Below, piece by piece: positions 52,668 through 62,046 of a stretch of DNA of 64,000 nt. A program made the position numbers and the translations under genes. Positions within the stretch are counted from its first letter, which is position 1. Every line of letters begins with the position of its first letter. Source of the stretch: JBCDHN01 sp965224535 (GTDB taxonomy: Bacteria; Verrucomicrobiota; Verrucomicrobiia; Verrucomicrobiales; DEV007); NCBI GenBank assembly GCA_965224535.1, contig CBDCZR010000010.1:50837-114836 (forward strand). The letters are read 5' to 3'. Under the pieces are notes generated by a model. The model did not search any database, was not told the DNA's origin, and saw only the letters and a list, made by a program, of their open reading frames with translations.

Positions 52668-53029
52668 ATCGGACGAACGCAATGAGCGGGGGTGCAAATC
52701 AGTCAATCGGCCTGACAAACACGCTTTCAAAATCACTTACCCATAACGGGAAAACCGTTAAGTTGGGTTCCACGGGATACTGCCCACGCCTTTTAGGTAC
52801 ATTTCACAATCACATAGACGAACTGAATCAAGAAGCCCAAATGGTTCTTTTCATGAATTCAAACGGTGCCCAAGGCCGCGAGGCGTTTAGTGGAAGAAAT
52901 AAGGCACCAGGTCAAGGAGATATACCCAACTTCTCCAACATGCAAACCACCTATCGACGAAGTCATCAGATGGTTCATTTTCTACTGACAGCCCCACGCG
53001 GAACGGTATGGAGCTACTATGCGAAATAG
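52562..53029 (+). CDS. Candidate RHS C-terminal effector domain, in a separate frame
   Basis: From about 52616 to the TAG at 53029 this frame has natural protein character: ATADPAKVSQFAYADLNRTN, then GLTNTLSKSLTHNGKTVKLG, GTFHNHIDELNQEAQMVLFM, QGDIPNFSNMQTTYRRSHQM and TAPRGTVWSYY. The FHNH...GDI arrangement resembles JAB-like (DUF4329-type) metallopeptidase-fold domains often found at RHS C-termini. The family call is weak. The upstream boundary is uncertain because a frameshift (about 52616-52640) separates it from the RHS core; the ATG at 52562 is nominal. Confidence 0.5.
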   Translation: MDSNRIRHADLDVLPSAHQATADPAKVSQFAYADLNRTNAMSGGANQSIGLTNTLSKSLTHNGKTVKLGSTGYCPRLLGTFHNHIDELNQEAQMVLFMNSNGAQGREAFSGRNKAPGQGDIPNFSNMQTTYRRSHQMVHFLLTAPRGTVWSYYAK

Positions 53030-53141
53030 GGAACGTTACACCACGCCGCCAGATGTCAAGGCGCGCGACCCAAATGGGAAAAAGGAACGACGATTATCAT
53101 TTCTCTCGCTTCGGCCAATATCTCCCTCCAAACATAGTGCA

Positions 53142-53741
53142 ATGAAGATTTTGCCCTTGATGTTGGTCGGTTGCCTGACCATCTGCCACGGTGAAGAATC
53201 CGACCCCAAAAAGACCTACAGCGAATGGTTCGTTAAGGTGCTTTCGAACCTCGAAGAGGATGTTCAACTCAGTCTCCTGGAAAATTCAGCATCCTCATTT
53301 ACCTATCGATACACCTTCGTCCCTGACAGCAATAGTGGTGAGGGAGTTATTACACTTCAATTTTGGAAAACGTCAGATCTCGAGTGGATTCCCATGTCAG
53401 GCAGGCTGTTGGTCACTCGAAAAAGTACCGAAAAAGACATTCGGCGGTGGGAATTTCAGCTCAAGCCCAAGGATGTTGAGGAAGTCTTGGCGAAGGTCCA
53501 GTTTTCAGAGATTTTTCGCTTACCACCCTTGCCACCAACTCATGGCGATGATGGTGTTGACCATGGCGCTAACATCCTCCACACAACGACTGTAGTTTTT
53601 GAGCGGCTTAGCTCGCAAGGCTACATCCGAATATACCGAGAAGGCGTGAAGAGTCTTGTAGCTGGATCATTAGGCGCGTTTTTTGACGGATTAGCGACAC
53701 GATATGTAAAAGAAAACGCTGTTGAAAGCCTGCAAGAGTAG
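53142..53741 (+). CDS. Putative exported protein downstream of the RHS effector (immunity candidate)
   Basis: 199 residues from ATG 53142 (MKILPLMLVGCLTICHGEES), with an N-terminal signal peptide or short lipobox (LVGC). The mature part is a mixed alpha/beta sequence without a recognised family (TYSEWFVKVLSNLEEDVQLS, FTYRYTFVPDSNSGEGVITL). Position directly after the RHS effector domain, on the same strand and 112 bp away, is where immunity genes usually lie, and its export would suit an effector acting in the periplasm. This role is inference only. Confidence 0.5.
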   Translation: MKILPLMLVGCLTICHGEESDPKKTYSEWFVKVLSNLEEDVQLSLLENSASSFTYRYTFVPDSNSGEGVITLQFWKTSDLEWIPMSGRLLVTRKSTEKDIRRWEFQLKPKDVEEVLAKVQFSEIFRLPPLPPTHGDDGVDHGANILHTTTVVFERLSSQGYIRIYREGVKSLVAGSLGAFFDGLATRYVKENAVESLQE

Positions 53742-53771
53742 GATCCGACCAACAATACCGCATGCGCGGAT

Positions 53772-56700
53772 TTAGCCCTCCTCCGCGCGAGCTTCGGAAA
53801 ACGGTCGGCGATACCACGCCCAAAGCCCGGCAAATCCGCGCTTCACGTCCTCCAGGATCAAGTAGCTGACCGGCACGAGAATGAGCGTGATGGCGGTCGC
53901 GAAAAGGATGCCGAATCCTAACGAAATCGCCATGGGAATGAGGAATTGCGCCTGGGTGCTGCGCTCGAAGAAGATGAGCGGCACCAGCCCGCCAAACGTC
54001 GTGAGCGAGGTGAGGATGATGGGACGGAATCGTGCTGCGCCTCCGGTGCGAACAGCCTCCCAGAGGCTCATGCCGTCCGCACGGCGGCGATTGATCCAAT
54101 CCACCAAAACCAGGCTATCGTTTACCACCACGCCGCTCAGGGCCAGCATGCCAAAAATGCTCATGGAGCTAAGCGGCATGTCCGGCATGGGGTGATTCTG
54201 AAAGTAGCGCAATTTTTCGATGAAAATGTGCCCGGCCATGGCCCCAACCAGGCCGAACGGGATGACTAACATGACCATAAACGGCTGGAGCCAGGATCGA
54301 AACGGCACCGCCAACAGGCAGTAGATGATGAAGAGCACAAAGAGCCCGCCGGAGATCATGACCCGCTTCATTTCCCGCGCTTCGGCGGCTTCCCCTTCCT
54401 GGCTGTAAGTCACCGACGGGTAGGCGGCCAAAATCTCCGGCATTTGCGCGTTGATGGCGGTTTTGATGGCTTCCACGTCCACCTTTTCTTTGTCGGCGTC
54501 AGCCTTGATGTTGACGGTGCGTTTGCGGTCCACGCGGCTGATTCGCGAGGGGCTCCGGCCAAACTCCAGTTGGGCCACGTTGGCGAACGGCACCCGGGCG
54601 CCATCCGGCGTGCGCACCCGCATATCCCGCAGGTTGGGCAGCGTGGTGCGGCTTTCGGCCGGGTAACGCACCATCACGCGCACGTCGTCGCGGCCACGTT
54701 GGATTCGCTGAGCTTCGAACCCGAAAAACGCGCCGCGCGTCTGGCGGGCCAGATTTTCCGAATTTACCCCCAGCAACTCCGCCTCGGGCTTGACCTTGAG
54801 CTGAATTTCCTGCTTGCCGTCGTCCACATTGCTGGCGATGTCGAACAATCCCTCAAACTCGGCCAGGCGCGCCTTCACGGCATCGGCGGCGGCGGAGAGT
54901 TCGGCTTCGTTCAAGCCGGAAAGCTGGATGTCGACCGGATCGCCGTAGCGGCCAATTTCAGCGCGAATGTTCAAATCTTCCGCGCCGGGAATTTGACCGA
55001 TCATGCGGCGCAGTTCCATGGAAATGGAGCGCGGGGTGACGTTGAGCAGGCCGGCTTTTTCGCGAATTTCGCGGTCGACCACCTCCAGGCTCAACTCGCC
55101 CACGTGACTCTGCCCGGAGCGCAATCCCCGGTTGCCGCCCGGCCCGCCGGTGGTGGTGATTCCCTGCCCGCCGGTGGAGGTAAAGATGTGGGTGATGAGG
55201 TTTTCGCCATCCGGGCCGACGTATTTTTTTTGCAGCGCGAACGCCGCTTTTTCCATGCGGTCAATGTGCCCGGCGGTGACCTCAAACGGCGTGCCGATGG
55301 GCATGTTGAGCCTCACGGTCAGGTACTCGCTGGCGATGCGGGGAAACCAAACGTAGCGGATGCGGCCGCTCTTCCACCAGGCGATGGAGGTGAGCAAAAC
55401 CACCACGAACGTGGCCAAAACGATGGGCCGATTTGTCAGGCAGCGCTCCAAAAATGGCTGGTAGCCCCGGGCGATGAACCACTCCAGGCCGGCGGCCACT
55501 TTTTGCTGCGCGCGGACGGCGAAATTCCACCGCGGCGGCCGGCGGAGGCCGGTTTTCAGGTGCTTGAGGTGAGCGGGCAAAATCAGCTTTGACTCGATGA
55601 GCGAAAACAGCAGCACGGGGATGACAACCGCGGGAATGCTGCGAAAAATCGCTCCGCGATGCCCCGGAACCAACATGACCGGAATGAACGCGACGATGGT
55701 GGTGAGCACGCCGAAAATGACCGGGCGGGTAACTTCCAGCGTGCCGCGAATGGCCGCGCCGGTGGAATCGCCATCCTTGCTTCGCTGCATGTGGGTGAAG
55801 ATGTTTTCGCCGGTCACGATGGCGTCGTCCACTAAGATGCCGAGCACCAAAATGAAGCCGAAAAGGCTCACGATGTTGATGGTGGTGCCAAACAGCGGCA
55901 TGCAGACAAAGGCCCCGCATAGCGCCACGGGAATGCCTAACATGACCCAAAAACCGAGCTGAAAGCGCAAAAACAGCGACAAAATCAAAAAAACCAGGAT
56001 AAATGCGCCAATGCCGTTGCGCACCAGCGTGTCCAGCCGGCCTTGCACGATGTTCGAGCGGTCGCGCCAGGTTTCGATCGACACACCCGGCGGCAATTCG
56101 CCCTTTTTCCGCGCCACGTAGTCTTTGACCGTGCTGCTGATGAGGATGGCGTTTTGCTCGCCCACGCGTTCCACGGAAACGAGCACCGCGGGTTTGCCGT
56201 TGAAGCGCGCGGTGACGCGATCCTCCTCAAATCCGTCGATCACCACACCTAAATCGCTGACTTTCACCTGCGTTCCGTCGGGATTCGAGCGAACCACGAT
56301 GTTTTCGAAATCCGCGCCGACGTAGGCCTTCGATTTCGTGTGCAGGAGGATCTCCCCGCCCGCGGTGCGAATGGCTCCGCCAGAAAGATCGACCGATTGC
56401 GCGGTCACCGCGGCCGCCACCTCGCCGAGCGTCAAATCGTAGCGCAGGAGGGTTTCTTCCGGCACCTCGATGCCAATTTCAAACGGACGAACGCCGACGA
56501 GCGTCGCTGAGGTGATCGTCTCCGATTTGCTCATGGAGTCGAACACGAGGCTGAGGATCGGCAGCTTGTGGAGCGGAATCCACCGCGGCATGGCCACCTT
56601 GGCGACTCCGGTCAATCCCACGATTTCATCGCGAATTTCGTCGGCCAACTGCCGCAGCTGCGCTTCGCCCAAATCGCCGTAAATCAGCACCTTGACCACG

Positions 56701-57101
56701 CTGTCGGTGTGTTGCTGGAGCGAGACGGTGGGTGGTTCGGCTTCCAGCGGGAAGGTCACGATGGCGTCGACCAAGGACTTGATGTCGTCCAGCGCCGCGC
56801 GCGGGTCGTAGCCGGATTTGATCTCAACGCTCACCGTGCCGCCGCCTTCGCCGGCGTTGGATCTGATCTCCTCGATCGACTCCAGCGTCTGGATCGTCTC
56901 CTCAATCGGCACGATGACGCCCTCCTCAACCTCGGCCGGCGTCGCACCGCGGAACACCGTGCTGATGTTGACCGTGTCGATGTCCGAATCCGGGAAGACT
57001 TCGAGCGGGATCTGCGTAAACGCCGCCCACGCGCCGACAGCCACGATGGTGATCATGAGCAAATTGGCGGCAACGTCGTTTTTGGTGAACCAGGCGATCA
57101 A
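53772..57101 (-). CDS. RND efflux transporter, inner-membrane subunit (AcrB/HAE1-like)
   Basis: 1,109 residues from TTG 57101 (MIAWFTKNDVAANLLMITIV). It has the tandem RND layout: TM1, a large periplasmic loop, a TM2-TM6 block (FILVLGILVDDAIVTGENIF with the proton-relay Asp pair), a second loop, and the second TM block (GMLALSGVVVNDSLVLVDWI). It is proton-driven and would pump drugs, lipids or other solutes with a membrane-fusion protein and a TolC-like channel. Neither partner lies next to it in the window, so they may be elsewhere. No ATG fits the conserved N-terminus, hence TTG. It diverges from the Pel-type operon. Confidence 0.92.
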   Translation of the reverse strand: MIAWFTKNDVAANLLMITIVAVGAWAAFTQIPLEVFPDSDIDTVNISTVFRGATPAEVEEGVIVPIEETIQTLESIEEIRSNAGEGGGTVSVEIKSGYDPRAALDDIKSLVDAIVTFPLEAEPPTVSLQQHTDSVVKVLIYGDLGEAQLRQLADEIRDEIVGLTGVAKVAMPRWIPLHKLPILSLVFDSMSKSETITSATLVGVRPFEIGIEVPEETLLRYDLTLGEVAAAVTAQSVDLSGGAIRTAGGEILLHTKSKAYVGADFENIVVRSNPDGTQVKVSDLGVVIDGFEEDRVTARFNGKPAVLVSVERVGEQNAILISSTVKDYVARKKGELPPGVSIETWRDRSNIVQGRLDTLVRNGIGAFILVFLILSLFLRFQLGFWVMLGIPVALCGAFVCMPLFGTTINIVSLFGFILVLGILVDDAIVTGENIFTHMQRSKDGDSTGAAIRGTLEVTRPVIFGVLTTIVAFIPVMLVPGHRGAIFRSIPAVVIPVLLFSLIESKLILPAHLKHLKTGLRRPPRWNFAVRAQQKVAAGLEWFIARGYQPFLERCLTNRPIVLATFVVVLLTSIAWWKSGRIRYVWFPRIASEYLTVRLNMPIGTPFEVTAGHIDRMEKAAFALQKKYVGPDGENLITHIFTSTGGQGITTTGGPGGNRGLRSGQSHVGELSLEVVDREIREKAGLLNVTPRSISMELRRMIGQIPGAEDLNIRAEIGRYGDPVDIQLSGLNEAELSAAADAVKARLAEFEGLFDIASNVDDGKQEIQLKVKPEAELLGVNSENLARQTRGAFFGFEAQRIQRGRDDVRVMVRYPAESRTTLPNLRDMRVRTPDGARVPFANVAQLEFGRSPSRISRVDRKRTVNIKADADKEKVDVEAIKTAINAQMPEILAAYPSVTYSQEGEAAEAREMKRVMISGGLFVLFIIYCLLAVPFRSWLQPFMVMLVIPFGLVGAMAGHIFIEKLRYFQNHPMPDMPLSSMSIFGMLALSGVVVNDSLVLVDWINRRRADGMSLWEAVRTGGAARFRPIILTSLTTFGGLVPLIFFERSTQAQFLIPMAISLGFGILFATAITLILVPVSYLILEDVKRGFAGLWAWYRRPFSEARAEEG

Positions 57102-57284
57102 AAGGGCTGTTTCGCGGATTTTTGAGGATTGACGAACGGGCGAGACAACGGGTTTCAGACTTTTGCAGGGAAATCAAGGGCGTTCCGGCGGCGGTGAAGC
57201 GCATGAATTGAATATTTGCATCGCTTAATTGTTTACGAGTTGCCATAATTACCATAAATTTAAATTCTCGTAACCGAAACCGAC
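57102..57284 (+). promoter_or_regulatory. AT-rich divergent promoter region between the RND gene and the Pel-type operon
   Basis: 183 bp that become strongly AT-rich from about 57205 (TTGAATATTTGCATCGCTTA, TTGTTTACGAG, CATAATTACCATAAATTTAA) in an otherwise GC-rich window. One plausible pair is TTGTTT and CATAAA about 18 bp apart. Since the RND and pel genes face away from each other, promoters for both must lie here. The exact -10/-35 boxes cannot be fixed by eye. Confidence 0.4.
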
Positions 57285-59597
57285 ATGATCGCACAAATTC
57301 ACACCCTTCTCCGCTACGCTTTGCTGGTGATGCTCGCCGGCCTCCTTGTTTCATCCGTTGCGGCTCAAAATCCCAAGGTCGCGCCGCAATCGGATGAATC
57401 GATGCTGAAAATGTTGCCGGATTTTTCTCCGGAAGAACTCGAATCGCTCTTTGAGATCTACTACAACCTGAAGAATCAGAAAATGGTCGATGCGATTCTC
57501 AAAGACGCCACCCGGCGGGATCCCGCGTTGGCCCAAAAGCTCCGGGAATCGATTCGCGAGACCGATCCGCGAGCCGACGCGATTTATCGCTTAACGGACA
57601 AAAAGCGCTATGCCGAGGCCATTCGCCACATGGAGCAGATGAAGAGCAAGGAGTATAAGGGCAAGCGTTTTCCGTTCGATTTGCCGCTTGCCGAATCCTA
57701 CGCTGCGGTGAAAAACACCGCAAAGGCCAAGCAAGGCTTCCGGAAAGTGCTGAGTGATCCGCAATCGAGTGCGACGGATCTCGCAGCCGCCAAGAAAGGG
57801 CTTCAAGAGGTCACGATTTACGAGCACCTCAGTAAAAAACGCTATCGCGAGGCGATTTCTTATCTTGAGACGCTGAAGGCTCGGGAATATAGCGGGCAAC
57901 GGTTTCCTTTTGAGTTAGCCCTGGGTGACTCCCACACCGGCGCCAAGAATTTTTCCAAAGCGCGGGCCAGCTATCGGCGCGTGCTAGAGACTCCCGGATT
58001 TTCCGCGGAAGACCGCCAAAAGGCCGTTCAAGGTTTGGAATCCGTAGCCATTGAAGATCTTCTGTTTCGCAAGCAATACGACCAGGCGATCGTTTACATG
58101 GAAGACCTGGAAAATGGCAAATATGCCGGCCGGCTGTTTCCCCATCGCCTCGAAATGGGCGACACGTTTGCAGGCAAGCTGGATTTTGACATTGCCAGGA
58201 TGCACTACAACAAGGTCCTCCGCGCGAACTATTCGCCCGAAGAACAAGCACGCGCCCGCCAAGGCATTCACGAAACCAACGTGGCCGAAGCGATGCAAGA
58301 CACCTACGACCTAATGACGCTGCGCAAGCGCGAAGAGGCGCTCGCCATGGCAGAAGAGAATTTGACGAGGTATCCCAATGAGCCGGAAATTCGCATGCTT
58401 CACGCGCAGGCATTGTCGTTCAACTGGCGGTTTGAGGAAGCCTTGCCCATTCTGCTTGACGTCAAAGAGAAGCACTTTCAAAACAAGCCCTATCCGGCGC
58501 AATCCTCGATTGGTGAGTGTAATTTGGCCCTAGGAAAGGTGCCTGAAGCCAAAAACGCCTACAGGGAGACCGCTACGATGCAGAAAATTTCCGCGGATGA
58601 GCGCGTTGCCGCCCAACGCATCCTCAATGACAACAGAAAACACTTTTCTTCCTCCGCAAACACCGGTTTTGAGTTCATCACCCTGAGTGAGGGCGAAGGC
58701 TACACTATCCGCGAAGAACTTTCGTTTCTCGTCGATCCTCTGCGGCGCATGGGCGCGAGGGCCTACTATCACGACGTCTCACTGTCGGATGAACGCGCCA
58801 TTCGCGCTGACGAGGGAGATATGTTGGGAGCTTCGGCGTTCGTTCGTCAGTATCTGGATGGTTCCCGCTATGTAGAAGGCTGGGTTGGAGGCGGCAGCCA
58901 TGATAAATTTTCGGGTGGCGTCTCCCTGGGCCGTCAGGCTTATCACGAAAGCAACTGGAGCCATCAAATTTATGCAAAATTCAACGATCCTCTTCTGGAT
59001 TCGCTTCAATCGGTTGCTTTGGACGGTTTACAGAACGTGGTGGGCGTTGAATTCGAAGGGCCGCTGAATTACGATTTGCGGATTAGCGGTGGAGGCAAAT
59101 TTCGAACCGCTAGCATCGACGATATCGATCTTGGAGACGGCTTTCAGTTCTTTGCGGAAGCGACCAAGGCGATTTGGCGCGACAAACGCGAGCGTTCGGG
59201 AGTTTTCGTCTCCATCCGCGGAGAATACGATCGCTTTGAATCAAAAACGGTGTCGCCACGCGAGTCGGCGGGTCTGGGCTTCTTCAACGGGCAAGATCTT
59301 ACCACACCGGGAGATAGCCTTATCGATCCCGAATATTTTCCGGTTGGCGTGTTTGTATCCGCGGAGGCCGAACTTTCCAGCAGAGCCACATTTTTCGGTC
59401 GGGCCGGAACTGTTTGGGATTTTGCCGATGAAGAGTATATCCACGAAGCATCCGCCGGCATTCATTGGCATTTTTCCCAAAATTCGGACTTTACCCTTCA
59501 TCTGGCCTATTATTCAGGCGGTGGCGGTCGTGGAGGCATTGTTAGCCAAGACGATGCTGTATTTGTGGGTAGCGTTGGTTATACGCGTTATTTCTAG
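57285..59597 (+). CDS. PelB-like exported TPR protein with C-terminal outer-membrane beta-barrel
   Basis: 770 residues with a signal peptide (LLVMLAGLLVSSVAA). Residues 106-183, 184-261 and 262-338 are three tandem 78-residue helical repeats, each starting (K/R)(K/R)xYxxAI and containing EY.G.RFPF.L then a KxxxxA...VL stretch. A short TPR-like region follows. Residues about 455-770 alternate strands with aromatic girdles (YVEGWVGGGSHDKFSGGVSL, DFTLHLAYYSGGGGRGGIVS) and end in YTRYF, a typical barrel end. Pseudomonas PelB has the same layout but is near 1,190 residues. It is 28 bp upstream of pelD in the same operon. It probably exports the polymer through the outer membrane. Confidence 0.8.
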   Translation: MIAQIHTLLRYALLVMLAGLLVSSVAAQNPKVAPQSDESMLKMLPDFSPEELESLFEIYYNLKNQKMVDAILKDATRRDPALAQKLRESIRETDPRADAIYRLTDKKRYAEAIRHMEQMKSKEYKGKRFPFDLPLAESYAAVKNTAKAKQGFRKVLSDPQSSATDLAAAKKGLQEVTIYEHLSKKRYREAISYLETLKAREYSGQRFPFELALGDSHTGAKNFSKARASYRRVLETPGFSAEDRQKAVQGLESVAIEDLLFRKQYDQAIVYMEDLENGKYAGRLFPHRLEMGDTFAGKLDFDIARMHYNKVLRANYSPEEQARARQGIHETNVAEAMQDTYDLMTLRKREEALAMAEENLTRYPNEPEIRMLHAQALSFNWRFEEALPILLDVKEKHFQNKPYPAQSSIGECNLALGKVPEAKNAYRETATMQKISADERVAAQRILNDNRKHFSSSANTGFEFITLSEGEGYTIREELSFLVDPLRRMGARAYYHDVSLSDERAIRADEGDMLGASAFVRQYLDGSRYVEGWVGGGSHDKFSGGVSLGRQAYHESNWSHQIYAKFNDPLLDSLQSVALDGLQNVVGVEFEGPLNYDLRISGGGKFRTASIDDIDLGDGFQFFAEATKAIWRDKRERSGVFVSIRGEYDRFESKTVSPRESAGLGFFNGQDLTTPGDSLIDPEYFPVGVFVSAEAELSSRATFFGRAGTVWDFADEEYIHEASAGIHWHFSQNSDFTLHLAYYSGGGGRGGIVSQDDAVFVGSVGYTRYF

Positions 59598-59624
59598 ACG
59601 CTTCGAACTTCAGGCTTGCCCGAA

Positions 59625-61034
59625 ATGAATCCAAGTGACGCGCATATTGATTCGCTGCCGGTTTCCGGGAGCACTATGACTTCCCAAACCGAAAGGGGAT
59701 ATTCAGAGGATAATTCCCTCCGCCGTTTGGAAATCTTACGCAAATTGGCATCAGAAGCCCCAGTTCGGGACGGCGTGGCGATGTTTGGCGTCCTGGCGGT
59801 GCTGAACCTGCTTGTCGCGCGTTCAGATCCCGGTTGGATGAATGTCAACCCGACGCCCTGGCTTCTCCTGCCTTTATTGTTGGGCGGGCGCTACGGAATC
59901 GCGTCCGGCCTGGCTGGAGCTGCCGCCGCCGCGTTGTTTGTTCTTACTAGCAATCCAATCCTAGGTGGAATTCCCGCAAGCCAGGTTTTCTCAGATCGGC
60001 CCTATTTCTTTCTCGCATTGCTCGGTGCCGCCGCGGGCGCCAGCCTGGTTCGCCACCTCATTGTGGGAAACGCGGAAGAAATGAGGACGGCTTACGAAAT
60101 GATTCAAACCGAGCGAGATTGCCTCAAAGCTACTGCCAATCTATATCTCGAAAACGAAGCAAAATTGCAACGCGAATTGACCTTACACAAGGCCCGCTAT
60201 GTTTCGATTCCCGAGGAATTGGTCAAAATCCTTTCAAATCATCCTAACCGCGTAGACGTGGCCCTCCTGCGCCTGCTGGAGCGATGCTGTGGTGTTACTT
60301 CAGCGGTGGTATTGAGAAAAACGTCACCCACCGCCTTTATCGTTACCGGACGCATTGGTGCTTCGTTGAAAGATCAAGACCGCACGGAGTTAGAAGAACT
60401 ACCGGAAGTTGGGCGCGCCGCCATTCGCACCGGCCAGCTAGTGACGTGCCGGCATTTGTGGGAATCCAGCGACCGCCCGAAATCCGCGGCTTTGGCGGCC
60501 CTTCCGTGGTGTCGAAATGCTGACGGTGGAGAGGAGAGATGCGAAACCGAAATATTGCTTCTGATCGACCGAATGGATTTCAACGCCATTGACTGGGAAA
60601 ACTTCGCAAGAATAGAAGCGATTCTTGAATGGACGATGCAGCACCGATCCAAAATCGAGCAGGCTTCCGAGGAAAGCCGCTCCATTTCCGCAACCGAGAC
60701 GGGCGATGGCGTGTTGAAAAAGGCGTTGCTCGGAAAATCGCTCGAGACGCGGCTAAATTTGCCCACTTACGTGATTTTATTTCAATTTGGATCGGATCTC
60801 TCCATCGAGACCCTTTCTTCGGATTTCGCCATCGTTGAATCCTACTCCCGGACAATTGATTCCGTTGTTCGGCTAGGCGAACGATCTGTGGCTCTCATAG
60901 CCTACGGCGTTAACGTTGGCGCCGCAAAGCACGTTTCGCAGCAAATTCATCAGGCATTGGCTGCTGAAGACGTAGGATGCCAAGTCCTCGGGATTTCCGA
61001 GTTTTGCGATCTTATCCAACATCCACGGGGTTGA
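59625..61034 (+). CDS. pelD: PelD-like c-di-GMP receptor
   Basis: 469 residues from ATG 59625. The N-terminus has about four membrane helices (MFGVLAVLNLLVAR, PWLLLPLLLGGRYGIASGLA, AAAAALFVLTSN, FFLALLGAAAGASLVRHLIV). A GAF-like region (about residues 200-345, including LLRLLERCCGVTSAVVLRKT) precedes a degenerate GGDEF domain, in which RTID (409-412) is the RxxD inhibitory site and the following residues SVVRLGERS replace xxxxxGGDEF. Thus it should bind c-di-GMP but not make it, as in Pseudomonas PelD, which activates polymer synthesis. It lies 1 bp from pelE. Confidence 0.88.
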   Translation: MNPSDAHIDSLPVSGSTMTSQTERGYSEDNSLRRLEILRKLASEAPVRDGVAMFGVLAVLNLLVARSDPGWMNVNPTPWLLLPLLLGGRYGIASGLAGAAAAALFVLTSNPILGGIPASQVFSDRPYFFLALLGAAAGASLVRHLIVGNAEEMRTAYEMIQTERDCLKATANLYLENEAKLQRELTLHKARYVSIPEELVKILSNHPNRVDVALLRLLERCCGVTSAVVLRKTSPTAFIVTGRIGASLKDQDRTELEELPEVGRAAIRTGQLVTCRHLWESSDRPKSAALAALPWCRNADGGEERCETEILLLIDRMDFNAIDWENFARIEAILEWTMQHRSKIEQASEESRSISATETGDGVLKKALLGKSLETRLNLPTYVILFQFGSDLSIETLSSDFAIVESYSRTIDSVVRLGERSVALIAYGVNVGAAKHVSQQIHQALAAEDVGCQVLGISEFCDLIQHPRG

Positions 61035-61035
61035 G

Positions 61036-62046
61036 ATGAAAGCGCATCAAAAACTGGTTTTGTTGGGTGGTGTTGTGCTTGCTTTGCTGGACTTCGCAGT
61101 CTTTGCGGCGATGATCCGGTGGTGTGACGAAGCAGATAGTCCGGGAATTCTGGGTGGTCTGCTCCTGCATGCGCTACTTCTTGGCATTGGTCTTGTTCTA
61201 TTGCGACGTCTGACCCGTCTCAGCACGCGCACTGGGTTTGAAGGATTCGCGGAGTTGGTTGGGCTGATTTGTCTGCTAACGCCTGGATTTGGCTTTTTGG
61301 CCGCTACATTTCTGGTATTTTGGGAATCACAATCCGCAGAACGCGTTGAACGTGAAGTTGGCGAGTTTGTCTACGGAAATCCTCGCAGGAAAACCAGATT
61401 TTCATCCCAAATATCAAAGCCGGCCTTCGATAGCTCCATCAGCCACTTTGACGATGGCGACTCTGCCAGATGGTTGCAGATTGCGGCGAACCTTCGTCAT
61501 TCACATACGGCGGAAAGCGTCGCGTTATTGCGTCAAATGATGCGTCTCCCAAATGCGCGTGTTCAACTCTTTGCGCAGACGGCGCTTGGTTCGATGAAGG
61601 AGTCGGCCGAGAATCTTATCACCCGGCTTCGCAAAGAGCGCGATTGCCCGAATGCGATGGTGCGCTTGGCGTCAACGTTGTTCTACCTGGCCAAAGAAGG
61701 CCTCGGTTCCGAATTTGAACTTAAAGAGTGGTTGGCGGAAGCTGAATCTTTATACGGAAAATCGGCAGACGGGCACTCTGCTGATATTTCGGTATTGGTT
61801 GGCTGGTCGAGGTCCCTGATCGCGCTAAACAGATTGCCGGAGGCTGCCGAAGTTATCGCACAACTGGATGCACTTGCGTTGGATGAAGGAATGATGCACG
61901 TGTTGCGGGCTGAATACATTGCTGCGGCCGGGAATTGGGAGGATCTTAGACGTCTCATGTTGCAGAAACCTCCGGAGGCCTGCGAAATAGCCCCTTCGAA
62001 CTACGAATTCTGGATCGCCGAACCCCCAATTGCGCAATTTTCATGA
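61036..62046 (+). CDS. pelE: PelE-like membrane protein with TPR repeats
   Basis: 336 residues from ATG 61036. Two or three hydrophobic helices at the N-terminus (GGVVLALLDFAVFAAMI, GLLLHALLLGIGLVLL, LVGLICLLTPGFGFLAAT) precede a cytosolic helical-repeat domain (VALLRQMMRLPNARVQLFAQ, LIALNRLPEAAEVIAQLDAL). In Pseudomonas PelE scaffolds PelD and PelF at the inner membrane. The order pelD-pelE-pelF, and a 4-bp ATGA overlap with pelF, support the assignment, as sequence similarity of PelE proteins is weak. Confidence 0.82.
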   Translation: MKAHQKLVLLGGVVLALLDFAVFAAMIRWCDEADSPGILGGLLLHALLLGIGLVLLRRLTRLSTRTGFEGFAELVGLICLLTPGFGFLAATFLVFWESQSAERVEREVGEFVYGNPRRKTRFSSQISKPAFDSSISHFDDGDSARWLQIAANLRHSHTAESVALLRQMMRLPNARVQLFAQTALGSMKESAENLITRLRKERDCPNAMVRLASTLFYLAKEGLGSEFELKEWLAEAESLYGKSADGHSADISVLVGWSRSLIALNRLPEAAEVIAQLDALALDEGMMHVLRAEYIAAAGNWEDLRRLMLQKPPEACEIAPSNYEFWIAEPPIAQFS

